This document shows, one piece after another, positions 12,235-23,727 of a stretch of DNA of 64,000 nucleotides. Position 1 is the stretch's first letter. Each line of letters starts with the position of its first letter. Both the position numbers and the translations under genes were made by a program. The notes below the pieces were generated by a model. That model ran no database searches, had not been told where the DNA came from, and saw nothing but the letters and a program-made list of their open reading frames with translations. Source of the DNA: Candidula unifasciata. Its lineage: Eukaryota > Mollusca > Gastropoda > Stylommatophora > Geomitridae. The DNA lies in the NCBI GenBank assembly GCA_905116865.2, contig CAJHNH020008565.1:62001-126000 (forward strand), in the 5' to 3' direction.

Positions 12235-12365
12235 AGTAAAAGATTTCAACCCCACCACCACCAGAAGAAAAAAACTGACCACCACTTTACATTGGATTCG
12301 AAACCAGGGTTCCCGGACAGAACCCGTTCTTCTACCCGCTGCTCGGGACAGCATATATGGCTAGT
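12235..12365 (-). mobile_element. Possible tRNA-derived SINE fragment
   Basis: The minus strand reads CCCGAGCAGCGGGTAGAAG, then GGTTCTGTCCGGGAACCC, then GGTTTCGAATCC, a B-box with one extra T. The spacing resembles a tRNA body. There is no clear 3' end or target duplication. Confidence 0.35.
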
Positions 12366-12735
12366 TCTTGTGGGTGTAGTGTAGAGGGTAGGTCACCCAC
12401 CAACTAGTTATGCACCTGAGCGCATGCATTTGTTTACTTTCTCTAATCAGATTCCGCCCAAGGTAGCGAGCGGGTCTGTGTACCCGGGGGCATATTCCCC
12501 CCCCCCCTTTTTTTTTTTGGGATAATTCAGGCAGGTCAGCGGCCTCCTCAAACTGCTGTGTTTATTAAAACTGCACACTAAGTCTCCTGCTGTTCGCCCT
12601 CAGCTAAGAACAATAGGTCAAAGACGTTGCTACCCACGTGACGCTAATTAGTGTCTCGCTGAATATTAAATCACCAAACGCCTCTTTCAAAACTAAAAAC
12701 GCTGCAGATATATGGCAGTTACGTCTTGCAGGCGT

Positions 12736-12761
12736 GTATGTGTGTGTGTGTGTGTGTGTGT

Positions 12762-12852
<91 letters not shown>

Positions 12853-12871
12853 ATATATATTTTTTTTTTTT
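12736..12871. repeat. (TG)n-(TA)n-(T)n microsatellite
   Basis: A TG run (12736-12762) leads into about 95 bases of alternating TA with one interruption at 12838-12840, then a T run to about 12871. The IYIYIY open frames here are products of the TA repeat. Long TA runs can extrude cruciforms. Confidence 0.97.
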
Positions 12872-13039
12872 AGTTATGATTTGGGTTATCTTCATGGCAC
12901 TCTGGACCTGACCATAGGTTCTCAGATTCCCCCTTTAACATATATACATCAGCGTCCCGCGGATGATAGCCCCAGTCCTATGATGGTTGACAAGATTTCT
13001 CGTGCATCCGGTGTGCTTCTCGTGCCGATAATTATTCCC

Positions 13040-13560
13040 AATTATTGCACTCCTAGCAAAGATGTGGAAGTGTTGCTCCTAAAATCCACCGAACGTCCAG
13101 TCTTTCTAATGGCGTTAACAATGATCCATGGTCCGGTCCTCTGTAACTAAGGCAGAACTGGTTAACCTTAATTTGTCGGCTCTTTCAATGCCAACAACAC
13201 CCGCATGCCCTGGTACAAAGATGAAGGTAACTTCACGCACAGTGGAGTTCTTCAATGACTCGATCCACTGTCTACGTATAAAGCCTGCCACGACCCACCG
13301 GATCATGCTCATGGAATCAGCACTCACACAAGAGAATAGCCCTGCGATGCTAGCCATATAAAATCTTGTGCTACCGCCATCACCTCCATTGTCACGCTGC
13401 TAGTAGTCATACAGAAGGCACCACTGGCTTCCTGGACTGCTCTGCATTCAGAACACGCAGTATATGCCCATGCACTTTTTTATCCCTGTACAACGGACCC
13501 ATCTGTGTAGATCAGTACATCCGCCGAATCTGAAAGTTAACATATTAGCGCGTGGACCTC
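13040..13560 (-). pseudogene. Non-LTR retrotransposon RNase H domain remnant
   Basis: Across three frames, the minus strand shows the ordered RNase H1 signature: IYTDGSV (first catalytic Asp) near 13493-13520, TMEVMAV (catalytic Glu) near 13385-13405, SADSMSMIR (second Asp) near 13300-13320, then VTFIFVPGHAGVVGIERADK with the final Asp near 13160-13230. The longest intact frame is 13115-13357. This is the C-terminal RNase H domain of a LINE open reading frame, broken by frameshifts and stops. A related copy on the other strand is at 23728-24100. Confidence 0.75.
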
Positions 13561-14395
13561 TTCATCGACAGCAACTGGATGCTGCTCCTAACAACTCCTA
13601 TCAAGCGTGGCAACACAGAAGAATGTGCAGTTGGGGCACAGGTATCCATTCTTCGCAGACGCTGACGTCTGTAAGACTGCAGACCTGTATGATATCGTCC
13701 TCTATAATCAAGGCACGTTTGGTTTTGTCTTCACAGTCAGCCGCTGACAGTTTTGCACACAGTTGTTACATGCAGTCAGTTTTATACACGGCTCACTGAA
13801 GCATAGAGAAATTCTCCAGTCGGTCGTGGTTTTATACAATGCTACGTGTCACCCCCCCCCCCCCCCAACCCTTTTGTTGTCCCGTGTAGTTTTTCTTTTA
13901 ACCCACGAATGGGAAAATATCTTTCTACCTTGGGTCATCTGGGCAGGTATAAGAAACATTCGTGGGACAGCTGCAGGGACATTATCTGTCATCATCCCTT
14001 TGTGGGCTCCAGTGAGGGGGTGGAGTCTCCTGTTGTGCTTGCCTCGCAGTGACATTTATAGATAGATATAACTTCTCTTATTATCATCGTTAGGAAAATC
14101 CAGAGGGGATTTTTGAAAGAAGGATGGATGGCTCACCACGCAGCAGTGGGGGGGGGGGGGGGCGCCTTGAGTTTCGATTTCATGACAGTGTGTCAAGTGT
14201 TCGGGAACCCTTGAGGTATACATAATCAACACCAGAAATAACCCCACTGGCACTCATAAAAGTAAAGAGAGAACACATATAATAAATAAATGAATATAGT
14301 GGACAATTTTAATCTATATTTACAAGGCCAGAATTTGAACCCCTCGCCTCCAAATGACGACAAAGGCTTGTCTAACTAGACCCCCCCCCCCCACG

Positions 14396-14581
14396 CAGCG
14401 GTTCTCAATCTATGGGTCGCGATCCTCTTTGGAGTCGAACGAGCTTTCAGGGGGTCACCTAGGACTTTCGGAAAACATATTTACTAAAGTAACAACGACA
14501 AAAATGTTTACGGTTGGGGGTCACCACAACATGAGGAACTGTTTTAAAGGGTGGCGACATAAGGAAGGTTGAGAACCACTG
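14396..14581. mobile_element. hAT-type MITE
   Basis: This 186-base element starts CAGCGGTTCTCAATCT and ends AGGTTGAGAACCACTG, an imperfect terminal inverted repeat of about 16 bases of the CAGNGGTTCTCAA type seen in hAT elements. The interior carries the GGTCGCGA and GGGGGTCACC blocks common in such MITEs. Eight bases after the right end read CTCTAGAG, a good hAT target match, but the left flank is a C run and does not match, so the left target copy appears lost or overwritten. Confidence 0.75.
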
Positions 14582-16778
14582 CTCTAGAGTATGGGGGAAA
14601 CAATGACGACTCCATGCGGTGCCAATTGTGAAAGAAGAAAAAGATACTGAGAGACGAGAATACACCACCGTGGTAGTATATGAGCAGTCCTCCAACATCT
14701 CTAGTACAAACACCAGTCAATACACATTAGTTCAGTGATCCACAGCATCACGCCAACAGCAGACTTTGATGTCATATAGCTACTAGCACGCAACAATACA
14801 TACATACAGTGTGTGTGTATGTGTGTGGTGAAGTGACTGAAGATATTGCCTGGCGCTCTGAAGATCTTGAGTTTACGTCTTCTTCTTCCGTTTGCTTCAA
14901 ACAGACTATCTATATCTGCAATGGTGGTCGTAAGTTCAGTTTTAGATCGACCTTCAGTTTGTTGGTGTTAATGGAAATCCCTGGGACTGAGCCTAAAAAA
15001 GCAGAGGATATAAAGAGTTGGTGTTGTGAGTAGTAGTTTCCCTACTCCCCCCCTAACTGTCTACCTTGACCTAGCATAACCTCTATTACCCCAAGACCAT
15101 TGTGCGTGGCGAAGAGTCACAGCCTCCCCGAGGTAGTTCTGGTCACTGGGGGGGGGGGGGGGGAGTGAGAACTCCCAGGCAAAACACATGGAACATGGAT
15201 CTTGAGGAGCAAACCTCGACAATAAACCCGATGTACCACACTGTACTACCCCTCTGTGGGACGCAAGGAGTCAGAGGTGTGCTGAGCAGTCTTAGGAGTG
15301 GAAACAAGAATGCTAACACCCCCCCCCCCCCCATACCGAAAACTATCGTGAAGGCACAGGGACTTAGGAGGTGACGATCCAGTTGCCCTAACTACTCATG
15401 CTTAGAGTCACGAAGAACTCAGCGAAACCAGCAGGCAATCTGGTGGCGGGGAATGAGCAAAATGTGAGCCCACCTTAACTACGTGTCAACGGGAAAGGAA
15501 GAAACATAACCCATATTTCCTTTAGAACTGGTACAGGGCATTTCTGGCCGCTGCACGGGGACGTAGGTAATCCACAGACACCCCAGCACCACAATACCAT
15601 GACGGAAATCCCTGGGACTGTCGCTGTGGCTACACAGATTCTGACTGTGCGACTCCCTCAGTAGCGACAGACCGAGGTACATGGTATAAAATTGACTGTC
15701 TCCTCGTTAAGCATCCTTTAAAACTTCAACACCTGGCAGTATATATACTTGTATGTCAGGGCTAATGAACGTAAGCTGCAGACTTCTGAAGAAAGGAGAA
15801 AATGGGCGCCGTTATAGTTGAATCATTCTCTGGTCAGACAGTAAGGTAAATTAACACGACAGCCAACCCAGTATTTGATACACAACACTGCTATCTCTGA
15901 CACTCGCATGCCGACTGCAACTGACACCACTCTGGCTGATGTACAAATTACACACACAGGGGAGCTGGCTGAAAATAGTCGGCCGCCTGTCCCGTGTCGG
16001 CAGGTGTTCTCTGTGTACATCTGACACGGTGACATGCACTGCCTCCTCGATAACACTGTTTTAGTGTAGGGACAACAGTCAGCGCCCCCCCCCCCTCTCT
16101 CTCTCTCTCTCATTTGTTCATTTGTTATTGCTGTTTATTCGTATGTTTACTTACGAATATCCCTCAAAGCAAAGATTTAATGTTAAACAGGCACCGCAAC
16201 CTTGTGGCGCAGACACCCTGAGCATTGGATAAATGTTTCAGGGGTTCCCCGCCTCCCACAAAATATGTAGGGGCAAGTGGCTACCCGCCCCCTGTACAAC
16301 TATAGACATTCTCTATAGACAGTATCTGTTTAAATATTCCATATAGTTTTGTTTACATTATTATTCTTATTTGTCATTTAGCACATAATAATTATTATTT
16401 ATGTGGGCTTAAAATGAGGCTTAAGCCGACCGCCCTCCCCTTTCCTCTCTGAAATTGTGGGGGAAATTTGCACCCCCCCCCCCCACAATGATTTGTTTGT
16501 CGCGGCTCCCCTGCAATGTTTGTGGACTCTCCATCACTGTGGTGTGTGGTGAGTGATTGTACGTTTTCTAATATGTGACTATCAACTGAACACAAGCATG
16601 GAACAATGCCAAGTCTGAAGGACAGATACGTGTATCATTTTACGGTTACGCTACAACAATGGGAGGCGACAGTGGCCAGATCCACAACACCGGAACATAA
16701 GCATAGTCCCAGTATGTCACGTGTTTCTACCAGTCGTCATTTACCTGTTCTCCATATTTCGGTGTCTCAAAACTTCAA

Positions 16779-16868
16779 TGACTAATCTGGCACCTCGTGG
16801 TACTTAACAATACCGACGACGCTTGACTAATCTGGCACCTCGTGGTACTTAACAAAACCGACGACGCT
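16779..16868 (+). repeat. 45-bp direct duplication
   Basis: Two copies of a 45-base unit beginning TGACTAATCTGGCACCTCG, at 16779 and 16824, differ by about one base (AACAATACC against AACAAAACC). It is a recent simple tandem duplication. Confidence 0.9.
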
Positions 16869-17282
16869 AATCTGATTTTGTTTTGTTAACGGGAGGATTA
16901 AAACAGCTTGAGGCCAACAGATTACTAAGTAATTACATCACTTATGCTAACGTCATGAACAAAGCATACAAAGAACAGAGACGACATGACTAAGAACATG
17001 GACGAAAGATGCCCATAAGAATAAGCACACGCAGGAATGACGCGCATAGAACAGTGAAATATGGGCGAACAGCCAGAAAGACATAATTAGTGAGATCATT
17101 TACAAGGAGACAAAATAGTGGAACAGCAAATAGTCACGTCTTAGAAAATGCCAAGATGGTCACGTAGCAAACATTATCATATGTTCCCAGCGACATCTTA
17201 ACGCTCTAAGGGCAATCAGTTGGACAGCTACTGGATCTCAAAACCCAACATCTCAACTACGACATGGGTTTGGCTGGACCTA

Positions 17283-17510
17283 CTTCTTCGTCATCTTAAC
17301 GTTCATCAGCTGTAAACTCCAGTAGAAAATTCCGTTCGCGCGTCTACTCCAAGGCTATGATGTTGATCCAGAACGTGAGTTTTGTTCGCACATATGTTTA
17401 CAGAATTGGCTTATTTATACGCAGACTGTTGGTTTCTTGCCCTGAGGCGGATGCACTCCGACTGGAAACACCCGCTAATTAGTGGTCGCCTCCTAAGACA
17501 CGCTGGATAG
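17283..17510 (-). mobile_element. GAA-tailed repeat R1, copy 2
   Basis: On the plus strand: TTCATCAGCTGTAAACTCC, then a CGCGTCTACTCC segment, TACAGAATTGGCTTATTTAT, GCAGACTGTTGGTTTCTTGC, ATGCACTCCGACT and CCTCCTAAGACACGCTGG, in the same order as copy 1. The TTC tail is reduced to a CTTCTTCG remnant near 17283. A G run of about 16 follows at 17519-17534. Confidence 0.8.
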
Positions 17511-17935
17511 AAAAAAAAAGGGGGGGGGGGGGGGTTCTTTGTTTTATTCTAAATGGAACACCGGAACTCAAGGCGGGGAATCTACAATTCGCTGTGTGAA
17601 GCAACGGGAAAAATCGGATTAAAAGCTTCCATCAGAGGATGTCATTTATATGTAAATGTGTGGTGGGGTTAACACCCATGTCATCCTGGACTTGTACCAA
17701 CGTCTAGGTCCGCAACAACTGTCATTCACACACATGTGTTATCACCTACCCGCCAATCTAGTGTCAATGTCACCTACTGAGGTTAGCTGTTCACATGCGA
17801 ATACCATACGATAGTAAGCCACACCTTACAGTTTACTTGGTTTACTTCTTTCTCAGTGGTTCTGGTCTCTCTTCTAACTGAAGCACTGGACTAGTTCTCG
17901 CTAGGGTATGTTGTTACATGCTCACACATGCATGT

Positions 17936-17944
17936 TATATATAT

Positions 17945-18026
<82 letters not shown>
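17936..18026. repeat. (AT)n microsatellite
   Basis: About 90 bases of alternating AT with one register break near 17955. Repeat-derived IYIY frames are discounted. Confidence 0.97.
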
Positions 18027-18027
<1 letters not shown>

Positions 18028-18034
18028 TGTGTTG

Positions 18035-18265
18035 TTTCAAGGGGCCCATTGTGGGGGAAACAAGAAAAGAACCACTGCCTGCCTAGCAGCATGTCGTAAG
18101 TCGACTAAATGGAAGCTTTCATCTGCCTAAAAGGCAAGGAACCAACAGTCTGCTTGCAAATGAGTCGACCTGTGAAACGGATGTGCATGCAGCACTCAGT
18201 TTCTGAAATGGGACTAGAGTCTAGAACAGCCAGAACTTTTCACCGGAGTTTACAGTCAGTGAACG
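18035..18265 (+). mobile_element. GAA-tailed repeat R1, copy 3
   Basis: The plus strand reads AAGAACCACTGCCTGCCTAG, CATGTCGTAAGTCGACTAA, GGCAAGGAACCAACAGTCTG, ATGTGCATGCAGCACTCAG and GGAGTTTACAGTCAGTGAACG, collinear with copy 1 in reverse. It sits between two AT microsatellites, and an A run replaces the GAA tail. Confidence 0.8.
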
Positions 18266-18280
18266 CAAAAAATATGATAA

Positions 18281-18303
18281 TTATATATATATATATATTA
18301 TAT

Positions 18304-18366
<63 letters not shown>
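18281..18366. repeat. (AT)n microsatellite
   Basis: Alternating AT with two or three register breaks, ending in a short TG run at 18370-18380. Confidence 0.95.
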
Positions 18367-18370
<4 letters not shown>

Positions 18371-19290
18371 GTGTGTGTGTTAGCGCGCGAGTGCGTGAAT
18401 GTGCTCTATTTTATACAACTGGAACCAGACAAAACAAAGTGGCCTTGTTTGCACACACCATTATGCTCATTTCACAATACCAGAAGACCTATAATTTAAT
18501 GGATTGCTAACCTCACAGAGATTCTTACAACGGAAATAGCTGGCGGTAGCAAGAGCAACACACCTGGAATTCCCCTACAACGGTTACCAGCAGGCAGTGA
18601 CCAGAAATAACCTCACCTATGTGGCGCCTTCAGTCCGCCCGCTGATAGACAAGACCAGGTGCCATGAATGAAACCTGAGTGTCCGTACAACACAGTGATA
18701 GAGGATATCAGATTATATCACCCCAGAGAAATCTATGAAAACCACAAGCATGTGTAATCATGAGATAAAGAATCCACCAATGCACAAAGGGCAGCTTCAA
18801 TCAAACGAATGGATATGTCCGCCCTGAGCTGCAATATCTATTTTAGGCACCACTTATCAAACTGAACAAACGGTGTCACAGACAACAAGGTGCTGAGGCC
18901 TCTATGTTAACCGCTCACTAGAATCAAATGTAAACGGTCACTTAAAAATACACAGATTAGTATGGGAACCTGCGCAAGTGCCTAGCTGGCCCATGTGTTA
19001 GGATGGCACTAGTGCCCCCATATATACGTAATTCAAAAAATTAACAATAATAAACCATAAACTTTTATTTCGCGAAATTAAACTAAACGTATAGTAAGAA
19101 AGACAATCATGTATATTTTAAAATAACATTGCATTTATATTTGAAGTTTTCCCTTTTTCTTTTTAATTGCAAAGTCTATGAAAAGATCCTCAAACTAATC
19201 TTATATAAGACATCTGTGTCTATACTCAATAGAGATAATGCATCCAGCCTGCCTTGTTCTGGTTGTATTTTCCTTTTCAATATACTAAAG

Positions 19291-19494
19291 TTAGTTCCGT
19301 ATCCTTTACAGGACATTGCAGAACCAACCCCAGCATTTTTTTTTTTTTTGGGCTATTGTGGTTTTTTGTTTAGGCAAGTTTACGTCCAGTAGTTTGCCAC
19401 TGCTGTCCGGACGGTCGGCTTCTCGATACCACTCTTGAAACCAGCGCAAGGCCCGCAGCTGGATCGAACCCGGCACCCCGGCATTACAAAGCGC
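19291..19494 (-). mobile_element. tRNA-derived SINE family A, truncated copy
   Basis: It is similar to the complete copies at 26011 and 31871: TTACAGGACATTGCAGAACC, TTTACGTCCAGTAGTTTGCC, ACGGTCGGCTTCTCGATACC, then GGATCGAACCCGGC, the reverse complement of a B box. It stops at GGCATTACAAAGCG, before the A-box end, where the 110-bp minisatellite begins. The tRNA head is therefore missing. Confidence 0.85.
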
Positions 19495-19950
19495 GTTCTG
19501 GTTGTTCAGCGACTTCTTATGCATATTTGCAGTTGTACGGTCTGTGGTCATTTTTGTAAATTGGCTTCTGCTTCGCGAACACTGTCTGTAAACTCTGTCA
19601 GAAACTTCTGGTTGTTCATCGACTTCTTATGCATATTTGCAGTTGTACGGTCTGTGGTAATTTTTGTAAATTGGCTTTTGCTTCGCGAACACTGGCTGTA
19701 CACTCTGGCAGAAACTTCTGGTTGTTCATCTACTTCTTATGCATATTTGCAGTTGTACGGTCTTTGTTAATTTTTTTTAATTGGCTTCTGCTTCGCGAAC
19801 ACTGGCTGTAAACTCTGGCAGAAACTTCTGGTTGTTCATCGACTTCTTATGCATATTTGCAGTTATACAGTCTATGTTAATTTTTGTAAATTGGCTTCTG
19901 CTTCACGAACACTGGCTGTAAACTCTGGCTGTTCATCGACTTCTTATGAT
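19495..19950 (+). repeat. 110-bp minisatellite, four units plus part
   Basis: GACTTCTTATGCATATTTGC recurs at 19511, 19621, 19731 and 19841, an exact 110-base period, and again at 19938 after a 13-base deletion. Each unit contains GCTGTAAACTCTGGCAGAAA and TTCTGGTTGTTCATCGACTT, which resemble one end of repeat family R1. The array abuts the truncated SINE at 19291-19494. Confidence 0.95.
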
Positions 19951-20601
19951 CCTCTGATGCAACAATACCCTTTCAGAATCAAAGAGTTAGCACTGATGTT
20001 TCTTTACTTTTTGTTTGTCTGTAAGAGCCTTAATTGTTATATTTAAATAGCACACATATTTACTTTAAAAATGATGTTTACTTCTATAAAATATGTCGAA
20101 AATTAATGAAACTAGTTTAAGTTGTGTATACATCTCCTCGATAAAAACTGTGGACGCAGAGGGACTCCATTCTTGCACAAGAACAGGAATCCCCATTGAC
20201 CTGTTTGGCCTATAAATAGAGAAGGCCATGTGTGTAACAATGTATGTACCCTTTTCTAGTAATAAGATATGTAAAGGAGCTTTTTTCATGTCTTTAGGCG
20301 TACGGGGCATTTAGGACCAGACCTATATTTTATAGGCCAATCTGCACTCGCTGGGTAGTGTGGTCAACACCACACCGACTGCCTTTACTTCCCAGGATTT
20401 TACATGCTAATAAGGTATGTGCACTAGCCTTAAAAAATGTATGTACCCTGGTTTTAAGAACCCCCCCCCCCCCCTTTCCAAGTAATAAAACATATACCCT
20501 GGTAATCAGCACAGAAGTATAGTTAACCAAAGACAAACTGTTTCCATAAACAGACACATGCAACATATATAGTTTAACTGAAGTCAAAGATATGTTCTTA
20601 C

Positions 20602-20842
20602 CTTCAGCACCTATTGAGACTAATTTCACCCCTTTAGAAGCTATGAAATCCAAGGCTTTGTTAACGTTTGCAATCTTGTGGAATCGCATCTTGCCCCGGT
20701 CAGGCTTGGGTAAGTGTTCCCCAGAGATGACCTCCAACAACAACATAAGTTTGAGTCCATTTCGAAAGTCCTCCTCTATATTCTCTATCTGGTTCTGTGG
20801 CCCTGTCTTCCGCAAGTGGGAGTTGCACCAGGCTGTGAACGT
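20602..20842 (-). CDS. ACTN: alpha-actinin coding exon 2 (CH1 domain)
   Basis: This 241-base exon starts in phase 0 after exon 1 and reads [20 protein letters not shown], then [20 protein letters not shown], and ends [11 protein letters not shown] plus one base. It is most of CH1, including the first actin-binding segment ([11 protein letters not shown]) and the [18 protein letters not shown] core. The acceptor is ATTTCAG and the donor GTAAGA. The residues between LRK and IENI are TGPQNQ where most alpha-actinins have AGTQ or AGTA, a two-residue insertion. The frame continues past the donor into intron sequence, which is not coding. Confidence 0.97.
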
Positions 20843-22059
20843 CTGAAATAGGATAGAAGAATATGCCAGTGAGAAACTAGAATCAGCAAACTAGCAGATG
20901 CAAGTGAACTCTAATCAGGACATGGAAACCTGATGTAGGTACAGATGTGAGAATGCATGAATAAAATACAAACCATAATAACATGGTACTTCTATAGAGA
21001 TGTAATTAAAACTGATAGAATTTACAATAGGTTAACATAGGAAACAACAACAAGTGTAAACTTAAGACATACAGGAACAACTATTGTAATGTTTGAATGA
21101 GTTTATTTGTAATTATTTTTATATAAAGTTGCTCCATAAATTTCCTTTACAGTACATAGTGGGAGCTACTGCCCCTCTAAGTTTGCTGAGGCAGTTGAGG
21201 GGTCAAAAGCTTCATCAGTTAGATTTGAGGGGTGGTGGAATGGCCCAGGAGGCGGTAAGAGCCTTGGGTGCCGTTGGGGGCAATAACCAAACACGACAGT
21301 GATAGAGAGAAAGATGAAGTAAAGGACCGAAGAATACAATGAACAAAATAAAATTTAGGCTCTTATAAGGGGTTGGTTTAATCTCTAATTTGCTAGTAAA
21401 CTTAATTACGTTGTGGCGCAATTATGTCCGTGTAAAAAGTAGGTCACCAACGTGACAAGTTTTGTCAGCTCTTTTACACATCACCTTTCTATATTTAAAT
21501 TGTGCGAGTGGCAACGGTACAGTGAGCAGCAGGACTCACTGATGGTATAGTGGAAGTGCTCATAAAATCATCATCAATGCAGACATGTTTCAATGATGTC
21601 ACTGTGCTTCCGGGTCGATAGAACGTCAAACAGGTTTCAGAAAAGGTGATGAAAAGTGATTTGATTTGATTCAAGAACCGACATCACAGCACTCGGGGCA
21701 TTCCCATAAGCGCTCCGCCCCCATCTTCAGCAGCCAGCGAAGAGTTCCGATACTAATGGTTCCAGTAGCATTTTGATTAAACGTCCGTCTTGCCTTTCCT
21801 CTGAGCCTCGAGCATCTGCCAGAACCTCTCGTAACTCCCCCCTGCATCCAGACTGTGGTGATCCATCTGCTCCTCCGAACTGTACACGATGAAAAGTAAA
21901 AGTGATTAGTGATTAGAAAGGATTATCATCACAGCACTCCGGACAGATCCATAGGTGCTCCGATCTCCTCCTCAAAAGCTCCACAAGTGTATAATGACAG
22001 ATGACCATATCCCTAACTGTGCTGACACAATGCTTCAAAGTCAGGATAAAGGCCCTTGA

Positions 22060-22153
22060 CTTACTATAAGTGCTGACACTTCTTCTTCTTCTTCGATCCT
22101 TCTGTCAGAAAACTTATATCAGGAGGCCGGTAGCCTTACTATAAGTGCTGACA
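22060..22153 (-). mobile_element. Very short GAA-tailed retro-insertion with 19-bp target duplication
   Basis: The 19-base sequence CTTACTATAAGTGCTGACA occurs at 22060-22078 and again at 22135-22153. Between them lie 56 bases which, on the minus strand, end in a GAA run (CTTCTTCTTCTTCTTC on the plus strand at 22079-22094). A perfect long duplication plus a simple-repeat tail is the signature of target-primed reverse transcription by a severely 5'-truncated retroelement. Confidence 0.85.
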
Positions 22154-22162
22154 TTTTATATT

Positions 22163-22211
22163 TCACCCCCCCCCCCCCCCCCCACCCCCCCCCCCCCCCC
22201 CCCCCCCCCCC
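22163..22211 (+). repeat. Long poly-C tract
   Basis: About 45 consecutive C broken by a single A (near 22183). It is the longest C run in the window and lies just beyond the 3' end of the LINE at 22285. Confidence 0.95.
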
Positions 22212-22284
22212 AATAACACACAACTTCCTATGTTCTATTTTTATAAAGTGTCCAGTTTTCAGTCTTGTCTTGTCCACAATTGCC

Positions 22285-22862
22285 TCACAGCGTAGTGGGG
22301 AGTCGCAGTTTTCTATCCTGGGCCAGGTGTGTTGCACGTGTTGTTGTTAGTCCGTGTTGCCTCAGGATCTCTGATATATTGTCTATCCATCGTACTCTCG
22401 GTCTGCCTCTTGCTCTAGGGCAGTAGTGCTGTTCGTTGTATGCTCGGAGAGGCAGTTGGTCGGTTTGCATTCGCATCAAGTGGTCAAACCACTCTATTTG
22501 TTGCTTCTTTATGTATTGCAGGCATGGTGTGGTTCCTACAATTGCTCTAATGTTCTCGTTTCGAACTCTGTCTCTCCTTGTGACATTGGCAGCCTTACTA
22601 AGCATCTCATTTCGCACGTCGTGATCTTTTTCTCCTGTGCTCTTGTTAGGGACCAGGTTTGGCATTGGTAGCAGAGGGTTGGTATAAACATGCAATTTAT
22701 CAGTTGTCGTTTTAGTGCCATAGTGATGCTTGGGTGTTTTAGCAGTGGGGAGAGTTGGTAAGTTACTGCGTTCGCCTTTTGACATCTTGCCTCAAGTTCC
22801 CTATCAATTCTTCCATCATCTGTGAAGATGCTCCCCAAGTATTTAAATTGCTGCACTTGTTT
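22285..22862 (-). pseudogene. LINE reverse-transcriptase C-terminal fragment (RTE-like)
   Basis: The first frame reads QQFKYLGSIFTDDGRIDREL, then RQLINCMFIPTLCYQCQTWS. After a frameshift near 22540-22600 it reads QQIEWFDHLMRMQTDQLPLR, GRPRVRWIDNI and a natural stop at 22285-22287. The order FKYLGS-I-xxDG, YxCQTW, WFxHLxRM, RGRPRxxWxDN is the standard end of RTE/endonuclease-RT LINE proteins. The upstream catalytic RT part is absent, so this is a 5'-truncated insertion with one frame break. Confidence 0.85.
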
Positions 22863-23263
22863 GAGTTGTTAAAGATAACAAATCCTGTGGATTAAAATGT
22901 TATATTAGACTTGAATTGCTCCCGTCCCATAATAGCAAATGTGGACTACATTTTCAACATAAGGGTGGATAAATATACAGATGTCTCTGCACTAGAATCC
23001 AGTGAGATTTTTTAAACTAACTTTAAAAAAAAAAATCGACACCCAAATTAAAAACAAAAATTACAAACAAACTGGCGACTGGATGAAGTCTTAAAAGAAA
23101 AGTGGAAGCCATGGGTTGAGCTAAAGGCAATGGCAAAAGATAGGACTTGGCATAAGTCGGCATAGTCTAATGTTAATCTCCATTGGGTAATACGGAAAAG
23201 AAGGGAAAAAAGTGGAAAATATAGAAGGATCAAGTACTAAATATTTAATCAGTCAGTAGGTTC

Positions 23264-23500
23264 TTCTTCATGTTCAACAGCTGTACGCTCTGGTGGAAAG
23301 TTCTGGTTGTTCGTTCACTTCAGGACTGTAGTCCCGTTCTAGAACCCGAGTGTTGCTTACAGATCTGACTCATGCGTATGTTCCTTGCCTCCATATGCAC
23401 TCCGACCTCGAAGGAAGTTCCCAATTAGTTGCCTCTTACGACATGCTTATGGATAAGCAGTGGGTCTATTCCTATTTTCCTTACAATGGGGCCCCTGAAA
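23264..23500 (-). mobile_element. GAA-tailed repeat R1, copy 4
   Basis: Plus strand: TTCTTCTTCATGTTCAACAG, CTGTACGCTCTGGTGGAAAG, TTCACTTCAGGACTG, GCACTCCGACCTCGAAGG, TTGCCTCTTACGACATGC and AGCAGTGGGTCTATTC. These are the same ordered blocks as copy 1, with a short TTC tail at 23264. Confidence 0.8.
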
Positions 23501-23539
23501 CCTCACGGTGAAATTAGTAGGCTGTTTACGGCACTCTCT

Positions 23540-23725
23540 TCACGGCACACCTAAAGGCCTCTTTGTCTTTAGCCAATTCTCCAGCCCTATGTGTTTATAG
23601 CCAATGCCCCGTACACACCTTCCCAGAGGTCGGCCTCTGCATCTTCTTCCGGAAACAGTCATCTCCATCACCGTTTTCCCCAGGCTACCATGCCTTGTAA
23701 CAGAATGGCTATTCTCACGTATGTG
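23540..23725 (-). pseudogene. LINE C-terminal tail fragment
   Basis: The minus-strand frame reads GKTVMEMTVSGRRCRGRPLG, then RCVRGIGYKHIGLENW. RRCRGRP followed by a W/R-x-D/R-like block is the common RTE-LINE tail. It is short and flanked by other repeat debris, so the classification rests on that motif alone. Confidence 0.45.
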
Positions 23726-23727
23726 TG

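Larger units (their letters stand above)
5755..20601 (-). other. alpha-actinin intron 2
   Basis: This 14.8-kb intron begins at the GTAAGA donor below 20602 and ends at TTTCAG above 5754. Named contents are listed separately. Stretches with nothing recognisable beyond AT-rich unique DNA and mononucleotide runs are 6175-7740, 7810-8390, 8790-9480, 9560-12230, 14590-16770 and 18370-19290. Confidence 0.9.

Noticed and set aside
12726..12911. IYIY-type open frames over TA repeats
   Set aside because: Microsatellite translation only. The frames at 17908-18099 and 18109-18315 are the same kind of artefact.
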